From Bathynomus jamesi (lineage: Eukaryota; Arthropoda; Malacostraca; Isopoda; Cirolanidae): a DNA stretch of 64,000 nucleotides. The first letter of the stretch is position 1; each line of letters begins with the position of its first letter. Of the stretch, positions 40,484 to 50,145 are shown one piece after another. The notes beneath the pieces were generated by a model that made no database searches, was not told the DNA's origin, and was given only the letters and a program-made list of their open reading frames with translations. The position numbers and the translations under genes are program-made. The DNA is taken from contig JAJOZX010000996.1 of the NCBI GenBank assembly GCA_023014485.1, positions 873,501-937,500 of the forward strand, written 5' to 3'.

Positions 40484-42092
40484 AAAACAAAACAAGTCAA
40501 CATTAAATAATAATGTCACCAAAATTTGTGTATATAAAGTTGAATAATTTTTCAAATGCCCATTCTGATTCTGTCTGATCTGACTTGGAGGTCGAGCATT
40601 ACCTGTAACATTTTAGCAGTAAACTACAGTAAGAGAATATCTTTGTCTTCTCCTTCGAGCCTTGCTTTCTTCAGAGAACTTAGTCTTAAAATAGAAAACA
40701 TAATTTCCCGATACGCTACAAGAATCGGGGAACCATTAGAGAATTTAGTAAGTTTCACAGAATCCTCCAATCCACTACATAAATTTTTAGCTATTATTGG
40801 TAGAAATTTAGAAATTAAGAGACAGAAATTCAATAAAAAATTTTACCTAAAACTAATGTTTTTTTTTATTCCTTCCATTGACCTTTCCACTCAAAAGTAT
40901 TTAAAATTAATTTATGCCGATTAATATAACCAATTCTTTCCTAAGTCCTTTCTGTCTTGAAAATCGACATCTTCATTTTCATTATCATCATCTATCACTT
41001 CTGATGATACAAATTCCCTTGCTTCTCTTAATTTTTCTTTTGATTTCTTTTCTCTTTCCTGTGCTTTTTGGATTTTGCCCAACTTTCTCAAATTACTTGA
41101 AGTAGTTTTTTTATCAATTTTTCCTAACTGGTTTTTTCTTTCTTTTTCACCAATAAAAGCTTCCCATTCTATAATAGGTATTTTATGCTCACATCTACAA
41201 AGTTTTCTATCCCTTATGCCTTGATCATAACAGTGGCATGGGTATATCAAACATCTCGTCATATTTCTATAATTTTTCATAATATTTTTCATTTCTTTTT
41301 ATCATAGGGCATTTAGTTAACTTATCAGCATCTTCTATAAGTCTAGTAACTCTAATATAAATTCCCTTTGTATCAATTGTTGGGAAAGAAAATTTTTGCC
41401 AAATTTCTTTTATACCTTGAACAACTACGTTATAGCAATCATTTTTACTTATTTTACCCTGTGCTTTAGATTCTTCCTCTCTAACAATAAAATGGAAGTG
41501 CCTTACAACATCAGCTTTTGATGGCATCATGGCAGATGAAAATTTTTCTGGATATCCGAAGGCTGCATTGTGGCCTCTTTTTTTAGTAGCCATAATTTAA
41601 TTTAATAAGATTTTAACTATATTTTATTTATTACTGATATTTTAAAATTAAATAACATATTTTAATACAAACTTTTAACATTCTAGGTACCTAAATAGGA
41701 ATGTGGAAAGAAAAAAACAAAAATAATGTAATATTAGGTCCTATATCCGGTGCTATGAGTCAGCACCGGATTTAAGACCCTACCCCCTACCCCCCGATCT
41801 CAAAAAAAGTTGGTGAATGGTCTATTCTGATGCAATTCGTGCCGGGGAACCCGATTTTGGCCATCCGAAAGCAAAAAAAAATAATATTTAGGGTCGATTT
41901 TTACGATTTTCGATTTTTGGCCTATTTTCCATACAAATTCATATGGAAAAAAGTGAGTATCGGTAGGAGGGGGGAGCGAAGGTCCCACAGCCTTGATTTT
42001 TGGTGTGGATACTACTATTACAAAATGATCAACCTCACAATATATACCTAAGCAAAATCTTGACCGTGACCTCTTTTCGACCCGGCCTAAAT
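40484..42092 (-). mobile_element. Left inverted arm: partial DNA transposon copy plus flank
   Basis: This 1.6-kb segment is the reverse complement of pieces of 49040-54462. On the minus strand it starts with ATTTAGGCCGGGTCGAAA (42092), continues through non-coding sequence with a gcaccggat palindrome-like pair (41730-41775) and the transposase N-terminal frame (41593-40921). It then joins directly to sequence that on the right side lies at 54150-54462. The arms differ by scattered substitutions and small indels, so they have evolved separately for some time. Confidence 0.8.
40921..41593 (-). pseudogene. N-terminal part of a transposase-like protein (left copy)
   Basis: Two minus-strand frames (41593-41267, then 41292-40921). 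Blocks: GHNAAFGYPEKFSSAMMPSK, KEIWQKFSFPTIDTKGI, CHCYDQGIRDRKLCRCEHKI then PIIEWEAF, and a long basic helix (EKERKNQLGKIDKKT, AQEREKKSKEKLREAREF). The W..(F/I).(P/T)T helix, the cysteine pairs and KIP-x-IEW also appear, in weaker form, in the proteins at 56.4 and 61 kb. The remaining transposase is missing. A stop after MIKRNEKYYEKL breaks the frame; the right copy breaks three codons earlier, so the lesions are independent. Confidence 0.6.
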
Positions 42093-42317
42093 ATATATAT
42101 ATTATATATATATATATGTTTATATACAGGGTGTCCCATAAGTCCGGCATCATAGGAGAAATTCATATTTTTCTATTTCTTCAAACCATAACACCAGTAC
42201 ACATTTGAAAACTTGTCGATCGATTTTTACAAACTAGTTGGTGATTCTATATAATTTGAGTGCGCTGATCTCAAAAATATAGTTAGTTTTTCCCTATCAC
42301 GTATGGTTTTCTTACTA

Positions 42318-42552
42318 CAGGGTGTGTCATAAATCCCCCATTTATCCCCAAATGTGAACCATCTTACCGAGACCAACATTGGATTGCACATGCTAAACCA
42401 TCAATTTTGTTGTTATAGACTACAGTAACGCTTACATAATAATGTAGGGTAAATATATATAACAACCAGTCCCGTTCCCAGCAAAATACTCTCTCCCTCC
42501 CTCAATGGGTGGTTAACATTTGGGGACAGATGAGGTATTACAACACCCCTTG
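42318..42552. mobile_element. Tc1/mariner-type MITE, 235 bp
   Basis: Inverted ends of about 40 bp: left CAGGGTGTGTCATAAATCCC ... TCCCCAAATGTGAACC; the right end, reverse complemented, is CAAGGGGTGTTGTAATACC ... TCCCCAAATGTTAACC. TA dinucleotides flank both ends (42316-42317 and 42553-42554). No coding capacity. Confidence 0.75.
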
Positions 42553-42748
42553 TAGCACGAAATCTTTAGGTGATAGAGTAAAACCTAATTAAAGCAGAAT
42601 TAAATAGCTCCTAGCTCTTGGACAAGCATATTGCCTGTTTATGAAAGAATAAAAAAATAACTGAAAGAAACAAAATATATTTACCTTCTTTACTTGCAAC
42701 CATTTCAGGACTTATTCCAAAGACTTAAGACTACGAAGGTAGATCTGA

Positions 42749-44432
42749 CTAATGACGACTAAACCGGTGCTTTTTTGATGTTTTCTTATGCTGTGCGTTA
42801 GGCTGATCTCGTTGCAGACACCAGCAGTAATCCGCCATCATATTTGTATGCCATCTTCCTTGATATCTTCTTTCCATGGTTTTGATGTCCTGGTGAAATC
42901 GTTCCTCTTGCTCCTCACTGACATCTCGGAGATTTTTGGGAAAACGGTCAAGATGCGAAAATAAGAAGTGAACTTTCAGGCTCATGTTGCAGCCTAAGGC
43001 GCAAAACTTTTTAAGCATATTTTCCACCAGTCTTTCATAATTTTGGCTTTTGTAGTTTCCCAAGAAGTTTTCAACAACATCTTTGAAACCAAGCCATGCT
43101 TCTTTTTCTTTATTGGTCATTGTGTTCAGGAAATGATCGTCTGTCAATAACTTTCTAATCTGAGGACCTATAAAAACACCTTCCTTTATTTTCTCGTAGC
43201 TAATCTTTGGATATTTTGAACAAATGTACTTGAAACACTCACCTTCTCTATTCAATGCTTTGACATACTGCTTCATCAAGCCTAACTTAATGTGCAAGGG
43301 TGGTAGGAGGATTTTATTTGGTTCAACTAGATGTTCATGTAAAATGTTCTTTGATCCTGGGGTAAGATTCTCTCTAGGAGGCCAAGTTTTCCTCTTCCAG
43401 TGCTGGTCACGTGCTCGACTATCCCATTCGCAGATGAAACATGGCATCTTAGTGTATCCTGATTGCTGCCCAAGTAACACGCAAAGGACTTTGAGATCCC
43501 CACACAATATCCATCTGTGATTTTGATACTGAATTTTTTCCAGAAGCAGTTTCATGTTATCATAGGTCTCTTTTTAAATGAGTAGAATGGGCCACTGGGA
43601 TTGATGCATATTTGTTACCGTTGTGCAGTAACACTCCTTTTAGACTGGTTTTAGAGGAATCTATAAACAACCTCCAGTCACTGGTTTGGTATTCGATGCC
43701 TAGCTTGCACACTAATCCTGTGATGTCCTTGCAAAATACCAAGGGACCATCTTCTTCGAAAAAAGGCACGAAGTCTTTCTCACGATTTCTGTACCAAGCG
43801 AAGTATGTGTCGGATGCCAATAAATTGTTCTCCTGCAATCTAGACCCCAAAAGTTCTGCAGAGTCCTTAGGCAGATTCAAATCCCTGACTAAGTCATTTA
43901 GTTCGGCTTGGGTTAATGGTTTAGGAAGATCTCGGTCAGCTGTTGGCTGTTCATAAACATCATCATTGTCTGGATTTGGAGCTGAATCAGAATCTGAATT
44001 GTATTGATCCAGACTCTCGGGTGGGCGGGGAATAGGAACTTCTGGACCATGGGGTACCGGCCTTATTGCAGATGGAAGACTTGGGTATTGAAGGCTCTCT
44101 TTATTCTTTGCATTATAACCTTTAACATTGCAAGAACAGAAGTAGCAGTCGTCGGTATGGTTTCTAGGCTCGAGCCATACCATAGGGATCCCAAATGGCA
44201 AACTTTTCTTTTTATCTTTGCTCCAATTCCTTAGTGCCGCAACACACGTAAGACAAACCTTGTGTGGAGCCCAACTTTTGTCTTGATCTCCTAATTTAAT
44301 TCCAAAATAAGCATGATAAGCTCTCTTAATGTAGGTCGTTACATTTGTCCTTTGTTTTACAACATACCGACCACAAATATAACAAAATATGTCTGGACTA
44401 TGGGTACATCCTCTAGAAGCCCCATTATTAAA
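42749..44432 (-). pseudogene. Multicopy transposon-like protein gene, about 560 codons, one frameshift
   Basis: On the minus strand the frame opens with a cysteine finger region (CYICGRYVVKQRT, HKVCLTCVAALRNW, then MPFGIPMVWLEPRNHTDDCY and FCSCNVKGYN). An acidic linker follows, then QAELNDLVRDLNLPKDSAEL and WRLFIDSSKTSLKGVLLHNG. The frame shifts at an A-run near 43563 and continues with WILCGDLKVLCVLLGQQSGY, CFICEWDSRARDQHWKRK, GVFIGPQIRKLLTDDHF, CNMSLKVHFLFSHLDRFPKN and ERFHQDIKTMERRYQGRWHT to a stop near 42749. I remember this as a very common unnamed repeat-encoded protein of insects and crustaceans. FIDSS and GDLKV could hold the first two acidic residues of an RNase H-like site. Confidence 0.7.
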
Positions 44433-44689
44433 ATTTTAAAGACGTAATGTTAGAATTATCTATCTGAAAAATATGAAAAAACGAAATTAATTAAAGATAA
44501 AAAAGGTAAAAAATTACAAAACGCCCCAAAATTGTTTTGCTAATAACTTTAAAACTGTGGGTGATAGAAAAAAACTGGTAGCATTTTTGAATTCAGCGCA
44601 GCGAACTGCGTCAGAATCACAACTCAGAATAAAGAAATCGATTTTCATGCAGACCGGTGTAATTCATATTTTTCTTATGCTCGGGATGC
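44433..44689. other. Unassigned A/T-rich junction
   Basis: Between the minus-strand gene and the plus-strand transposase remnant; could hold the edge of the inner element, but no terminal repeat is visible. Confidence 0.35.
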
Positions 44690-45253
44690 CAATTTCCCGT
44701 CCACCATTCTGTTCAGTGACGGGGCTGTTTTTTATGGAAATGGTGAGGTAAATCGACAGAACACCCGCTACTGGTCTCAAAACAACCCTCACTGGTATAC
44801 CTCTTCAAAGGAACAAGGTGCATCTCGGGTGATGGTATGGTGTGGCATTTGGAAAGATCGCATCATAGGCCCCCTCTTTTTCGATGAACATGTCACTGGA
44901 GGCACCTACCTACGTATGCTCAAGGAAGAAGCATTTCCCAGTGTCTTGAACGAAGAGGGAAATTTCCAACATGGTCCCAGCAAGACGGCGCTCCTGCACA
45001 TTACAGCACCCAAGTAAAGGAATACCTGTACCAACAATTCCCTGGTCATTGGATAGGACGTCGAGGGCCTGTGGAATGGCCAGCTAGAAGCCCGGATCTC
45101 ACGCCACTAGATTTTTATCTCTGGGGCCACTTGAAAGCGCTGGTATACGCAGAGAAAATTAGGAGTGTTGAACATTTGCGGCAGCGCATTACTGGGGCAT
45201 GTAACACCATTACTCCTGACATCATTCACCGTGTGCTTGCTGACTGGGTATGA
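44690..45253 (+). pseudogene. Tc1/mariner superfamily transposase, C-terminal catalytic part
   Basis: From TILFSDGAVFYGNGEVNRQN (first catalytic aspartate) through SRVMVWCGIWKDRIIGPLFF and QQDGAPAHY (second aspartate) to WPARSPDLTPLDFYLWGHLK (third aspartate), stop at 45253. There are 36 residues between the second aspartate and the aspartate of SPDL. A frameshift lies near 44963 (GNF to the QQDG block). The N-terminal DNA-binding part is missing. RSPDLTPLDFYLWG is the form seen in a large arthropod group of these transposases. Confidence 0.8.
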
Positions 45254-45355
45254 CGTCTGAATTTGTGTACTGAAAACAATGGTGGACATATTGAGCACGT
45301 TCGGTAAATAAAAGCTTTTGTTTTGCCTTTTTTATTATTTTTCCTATAATACACC

Positions 45356-45358
<3 letters not shown>

Positions 45359-45403
<45 letters not shown>
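45359..45403. repeat. (TA)n microsatellite
   Basis: TA tract between the mariner-type element and module A; the same kind of tract joins module A to the right arm at 48990-49040. Confidence 0.9.
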
Positions 45404-45405
<2 letters not shown>

Positions 45406-45640
45406 ATATAAATATTGACGATTTGTTAGGCTAAGTCGTAAGTTTCGTTAGTTTTAACGTTTTATTTGATTAAGTATACGCGGACAAAGTTGAGGAACGC
45501 AAACCATTAGGATAATGTAGGGGAACATAAACTACACTTGGTCCCTAATTAGTAATAAGTTTATTTTAAATTTTAACACTATCACCAGAAAGAATAAAAG
45601 AATAACAAAAAATTAAGTCAACCAATTGGTAATTTTGGTT
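45404..45640 (+). repeat. Module A, left copy
   Basis: Starts ATATTGACGATTTGTTAGGC, continues with GTTAGTTTTAACGTTTTATT, GGGGAACATAAACTACACTT and CTATCACCAGAAAGAATAAA. The reverse complement of the whole stretch is present at 48745-48985. With the arms it makes the inner part of a large inverted repeat. No coding frame. Confidence 0.85.
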
Positions 45641-45643
45641 CTA

Positions 45644-45805
45644 GGACAACTGCCACCTGGAAAACTGCCACCCGGACAACTGCCACCGGACAACTGCCAC
45701 CCGGACAACTGCCACCCTGGAAAACTGCCACCTGGAAAACTGCCACCTGGAAAACTGCCACCCGGATAACTGCCACCCGGACAACTGCCACATTGGAAAA
45801 CTGCC
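45644..45805 (-). repeat. GGTGGCAGTTGTCCGG minisatellite, reverse copy
   Basis: About ten units of AACTGCCACCCGGAC/AACTGCCACCTGGAA. It is the reverse complement of the array at 46483-46636, so the two face each other across about 680 bp. Confidence 0.9.
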
Positions 45806-46482
45806 CCTAGTGTTTATGCCCTTGTTCCTGGCACGAACTTGTGTTGGGGGTGGGTTAAAATGCACCCTGCTGGTTTTAGGGTTCGGGGGGGACGAGGTAC
45901 TCGCTGATAGCAGTCCTTGTCATTCTCGATTCAGTTTTCACCACTCCGGGGTGGGTTCAGGAGAGTTGCGCGCCCTTGACGATTGGTTAGGTTAAGTCGT
46001 GATATTTTCATTAGTTTTAACGAAGATATCATTTGGTAATTGAGGTTGGGGGCCCTGATCTTCAGGTGATCCAATTTTTAAATAAATTTTAAGCCAATTG
46101 TTTTTAAATAAATTCATTACATGCATTTTGTTTTGGATCACCTGAAGATCAGGACCCCGAGCCTTCGTTAGTTAGCCTTATAAGGCTAACTAACGAAAAT
46201 ATCACGACTTAACCTAACCAATCGTCAAGGGCGTACAGTTAACCTAACGATTGGTTAGGTTAAGTCGTGATATTTTCGTTAGTTAGCCTTATAAGGCTAA
46301 CTAAAGAAAGCTGGGGGCCCTGATCTTCAGGTGATCCTTTGTTTCTAAGAAAATATTTATATCAATTTACATAATTTTGTTTCAGTATTGTCTTTAGAAA
46401 ATAGCTCAAAATGAATAATTCCTTACATATCCCACCAAACGCATAGCAAAATTTTCTTTGGATGGGGTCCATTCCTTGACTG
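45806..46482. repeat. Nest of palindromes between the two minisatellites
   Basis: GGGGCCCTGATCTTCAGGTG-type sequence at 46050 faces its complement at 46134-46158 and recurs at 46313-46336. TTCGTTAGTTAGCCTTA meets TAAGGCTAACTAACGAA as a perfect 34-bp palindrome (46164-46197). The word GACGATTGGTTAGGTTAAGT occurs at 45978 (+), 46208-46227 (-) and 46248 (+). Folding as single strand would give several large hairpins. No gene. Confidence 0.85.
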
Positions 46483-46636
46483 AGGGTGGCAGTTTTCCGG
46501 GTGGCAGTTGTCTGGGTGGCAGTTTTCCAGGGTGGCAGTTGTCCGGGTGACAGTTGTCTGGGTGGCAGTTTTCCAGGGTGGCAGTTGTCCGGGTGGCAGT
46601 TGTCCGGTGGCAGTTTTCCAGGTGGCAGTTGTCCGG
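46483..46636 (+). repeat. GGTGGCAGTTGTCCGG minisatellite, forward copy
   Basis: About ten units of GGTGGCAGTT(G/T)TCC(G/A)GG, each 15-17 bp. Frames across it (GWQLSGWQLSGG and shifted forms) come from the repeat. Confidence 0.9.
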
Positions 46637-47708
46637 ATACCGAGAAGGTTAATACATACTCATTTAGAAAATACTCTCCTCCGTTCTAAGTTTTACTGAT
46701 ATTGAAATCTGGTTAAAATATGTTGAAAGAGTAAACTGGGTATTATAATAAAATAAATAATTGAAGTTAAGAAACATTAAGTAATAATATTAATAATAAT
46801 AATAATAATGATAATAATAATAATAATAATAATACATTTCAAGATAAGAGTATATTTTTTTTTCACTTTCAATTAAGTATTTTTAGCATTTAGCTTTTAA
46901 ATATTTTTTTAAATATCACCCTCAGCCCCTTAAAAAAATAGTCAGTGTACGGTTACTGTACAGTTAACCCATTAATAACTTTATTTTTTAGTTTGCCCTC
47001 ATTTCTGTATGTCAATATCTTTTTAGTTTTCAGGGACTGCCCTTCCTTCGAAAGGATTATGGGAGAAATCAGTAAAGGTCGGTTAATTTTAATTTAACCC
47101 TTTACTCCACTAAGAAAAACATTAAGTTAACTATTTAACTCTAAGATTAAGTGCCACGCCTGGCCTTAACCCTTTCAGGACGACCGGTACAAATTGGTAG
47201 CGTTTCAAAACCACGCATTCATAACATAACTTAACCCTACAAAAAATTCCGGCCTTAAAGTGTTAAAGGGTTAAACTAATGTTTAATTAACCGTCCATTT
47301 CATCCGCTACGCTTTGTAAAATTTCGTACAGTTATGGCCTTACCCAAGGGTTTTGTGAGAGGGGTGAGGGGAAGGAAGGTTTGGCACCCATTTTCGGTTT
47401 TTAGATCTTGCATTTTTAGTTTGAGCACGTTTGGAGAATGCATAAAGAAAAATAACAGTTATTGCAGCCAGCCATCCCTAAAACCCTCTTTCTCTTCCAT
47501 CCATCTTTCTTTTCAAGAAAGATTTTACCCATCAAAATCTATCTTTTTAGAATGGTTTATGAAACCACTAATTTCATTCATAGCGTGACAAAGGATCTTA
47601 AAATTTAAATATTTCATATATTTTCTCGCATAAATAACAAACATTTAGTCTTTGTTCTTTTTTCTTTCATCTTCTGCTAAAGACTCCTTTTTACCGCTTG
47701 CTTTTGTA

Positions 47709-47781
<73 letters not shown>

Positions 47782-48515
47782 TTTTTAAGGCGTGATTCGT
47801 TTACCCCGATCTGTTTTTCACGGTTGAACGAACACTCGATCTTTTTTTTCCTTTCGTGACCCTCCTTCCTTCCTTTAGGAACTTCTCTTTGCTTTATACT
47901 CTCTTTCCATTTTTTCTTAACCTAAATTTCGTAGTAACTCTCCTCAATACGCGAAACCATTCCCATCACCTCCAATATGACCTTACACCTATCGTCTCCC
48001 TCAGTACCCCGTTCAGAAGCATCTTCTTCATTTTAACGATCAATTTTTATTGGTATTCATCAGTGGGTATAAAATTCGAGAACGAGAGTCATTTACAACT
48101 GAGAATTGACCAATCAGCGTGAAGGTAAATTCTTTTTATGGAACAATAAATTGATGGTTTTCTCATCCATCAAACTTTTAAGAGTCAGTCAACGTTTTCA
48201 TATTTAACAGTAGATTTTGTTTTCTGTAAAGTTACCCCAATATTTCCTAAAAAAACTTACTCCATTTTTCATTTTTTTATTGCTATTTCGCGTGATTTTT
48301 TTTTTTTTTTCATTTTTATTTCATTTTGATTTTTTTTCATTTTTAATTCACTGCAGTTTGATTTTTTTTCATTTTTAATTCTTTTTTTTTTTTTTTGAGT
48401 TGATTAGATTTTTTTTTTTCAGTTTTTCATTTTCAAATTATATTCAACTTTATATTGAAGTTCAATGTTTTATAAACTAGGTATTACTGTATTTCTGCAT
48501 TTTATACAATTATTA
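46637..48515. other. Unassigned centre of the inverted structure
   Basis: No supported gene. Contains an AAT tract (46787-46835), a long TA tract (47711-47780), T-rich low-complexity DNA (48295-48425) and open frames without motifs (47334-47588, 47856-48122). Confidence 0.45.
47711..47780. repeat. (TA)n microsatellite
   Basis: Pure TA tract of about 70 bases. Confidence 0.95.
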
Positions 48516-48517
48516 TA

Positions 48518-48620
48518 CAGGGTGTTCAAAGAGAATCAAAATCCATTGGAGAATGCATATATCATTGTAACCTAAACCTTTTCTTTCTGTTTCCAGTTGC
48601 TTTTCATTTTGAACACCCTG
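48518..48620. mobile_element. Small Tc1/mariner-type MITE, 103 bp
   Basis: Left end CAGGGTGTTCAAA and right end TTTGAACACCCTG are perfect inverted copies (13 bp), with further imperfect pairing (GAGAATCAAA against TTTTCATTTT). TA flanks both sides (48516-48517, 48621-48622). Confidence 0.85.
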
Positions 48621-48652
48621 TATGTTTCTTTTGCGTTATTTTTTACTTCCGT

Positions 48653-48689
<37 letters not shown>

Positions 48690-48744
48690 TATATATATAG
48701 TTTCGGAAGAAAAGAATTCGCCTAGAAACAAAATTTCTAAAAAG

Positions 48745-48985
48745 CATGCAAAATTACTAATTGGTTGACTTAATTTTTTTTTATTATTTTATTCTTTCTG
48801 GTGATAGTGTTAAAATTTAAAATAAACTCATTACTAATTAGGGACCAAGTGTAGTTTACGTTCCCCTACATTATCCTAGTGGTTTGCGTTCCTCAACTTT
48901 GTCCGCGTATACCTAATCAAATAAAACGTTAAAGCTAACGAAACTTACGACTTAGCCTAACAGATCGTCAATATTTATATTATAT
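48745..48985 (-). repeat. Module A, right copy (inverted)
   Basis: Reverse complement of 45404-45640, from AATTGGTTGACTTAATTTTT to CAGATCGTCAATATTTAT. It is followed by a TA tract (48990-49040) and then the right arm. On the left side a mariner-type element has entered the equivalent TA tract. Confidence 0.85.
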
Positions 48986-48988
48986 ATA

Positions 48989-49042
<54 letters not shown>

Positions 49043-49544
49043 TTAGGCCGGGTCGAAAAGGGGTCAAGGTCAAGATTTTGCTTAGGTACATATTGTGAGG
49101 TTAATCATTTTGTAATAGTAGTATCCACACCAAAAATCAAGGCTCTGGGACCTTCGCTACCCCCCCCCCCTACCGATACTCACTTTTTTCCATATGAATT
49201 TGTATGGGAAATAGGCCAAAAATCGAAAATCGTAAAAATCGACCCTAAATATTAATTTTTTTGCTTTCGGATGGCCAAAATCGGGTTCCCCGGTACGAAT
49301 TACATCAGAATAGACCATTCACCAACTTTTTTTGAGATCGAGGGGTAGGGGTTAGGGTCTTAAATCCGGTGCTGACTCATAGCACCGGATATACTGTCTG
49401 ACCTAATATTACATTATTTTTTATTTTATTTCCAGATTCCTATTTAGGTACCTAGAATGTTAAAAGTTTGTATTAAAATACGTTATTTAATTTTAAAATA
49501 TCAGTAATAAATAAAATATAGTCAAAATCTTATTAAATTAAATT

Positions 49545-50145
49545 ATGGCTACTAGAAAAAGAAGCCACAATGCAGCCTTCGGATATCCAGCAAAATTTTC
49601 ATCTGCCATGATGCCATCAAAAGCTGATGTTGTAAGGCACTTCCATTTTATTGTTAGAGAGGAAGAATCTAAAGCACAGGGTAAAATGAGTAAAAATAAT
49701 TGCTATAACGTAGTTGTTCAAGATATAAAAGAAATTTGGCAAAAATTTTCTTCCCCAACAATTGATACAAAGGGAATTTATGTTAGAGTTACTAGACTTA
49801 TAGAAGATGCTGATAAGTTAACTAAATGCCCTATGATAAAGAAATGAAAAAATATGAAAAATTAAAGAAATATGACGAGATGTTTGACATATCTCCATGC
49901 CACTGTTATGATAAAGGCATAAGGGATAGAAAACTTTGTAGGTGTGAGCATAAAATACCTATTATAGAATGGGAAGCTTTTATTGGTCAAAAAGAAAGAA
50001 AAAAAACAGTTAGGAAAAATTGAAAAAAAAACTACTTCAAGTAATTTGAGAAAGTTGGGCAAAATCCAAAAAGCACAGGAAAGGGAAAAGAAATCAAAAG
50101 AAAAATTAAGAGAAGCAAGGGAATTTGTATCATCAGAAGTGATAG
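49545..50145 (+). pseudogene. N-terminal part of a transposase-like protein (right copy)
   Basis: ATG at 49545 gives MATRKRSHNAAFGYPAKFSS, KADVVRHFHFIVREEESKA, KEIWQKFSSPTIDTKGIYV. A frameshift near 49840 is followed by YDEMFDISPCHCYDKGIRDR and LCRCEHKIPIIEWEAFIGQK, and a second frameshift near 49995 by the basic helix (NLRKLGKIQKAQEREKKSKE). The LINE inserts after SSEVI, and the rest of the frame (acidic, ending LGKNWLY-like) resumes at 52505-52570 as in the left copy. Confidence 0.6.

Larger units (their letters stand above)
42127..45358. mobile_element. Tc1/mariner-type element with nested insertion(s)
   Basis: Sits in the TA tract that joins the left arm to module A. Left end CAGGGTGTCCCATAAGTCC (42127, preceded by TA). 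The right end, reverse complemented, is CAGGGTGTATTATAGG (45358). The first 8 bp agree exactly and ATAGGA follows on both sides. It contains a MITE, a second gene on the minus strand (44432-42749) and the 3' half of a DD-type transposase on the plus strand. The N-terminal half of the transposase is absent, possibly displaced by the inner element. Confidence 0.55.
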
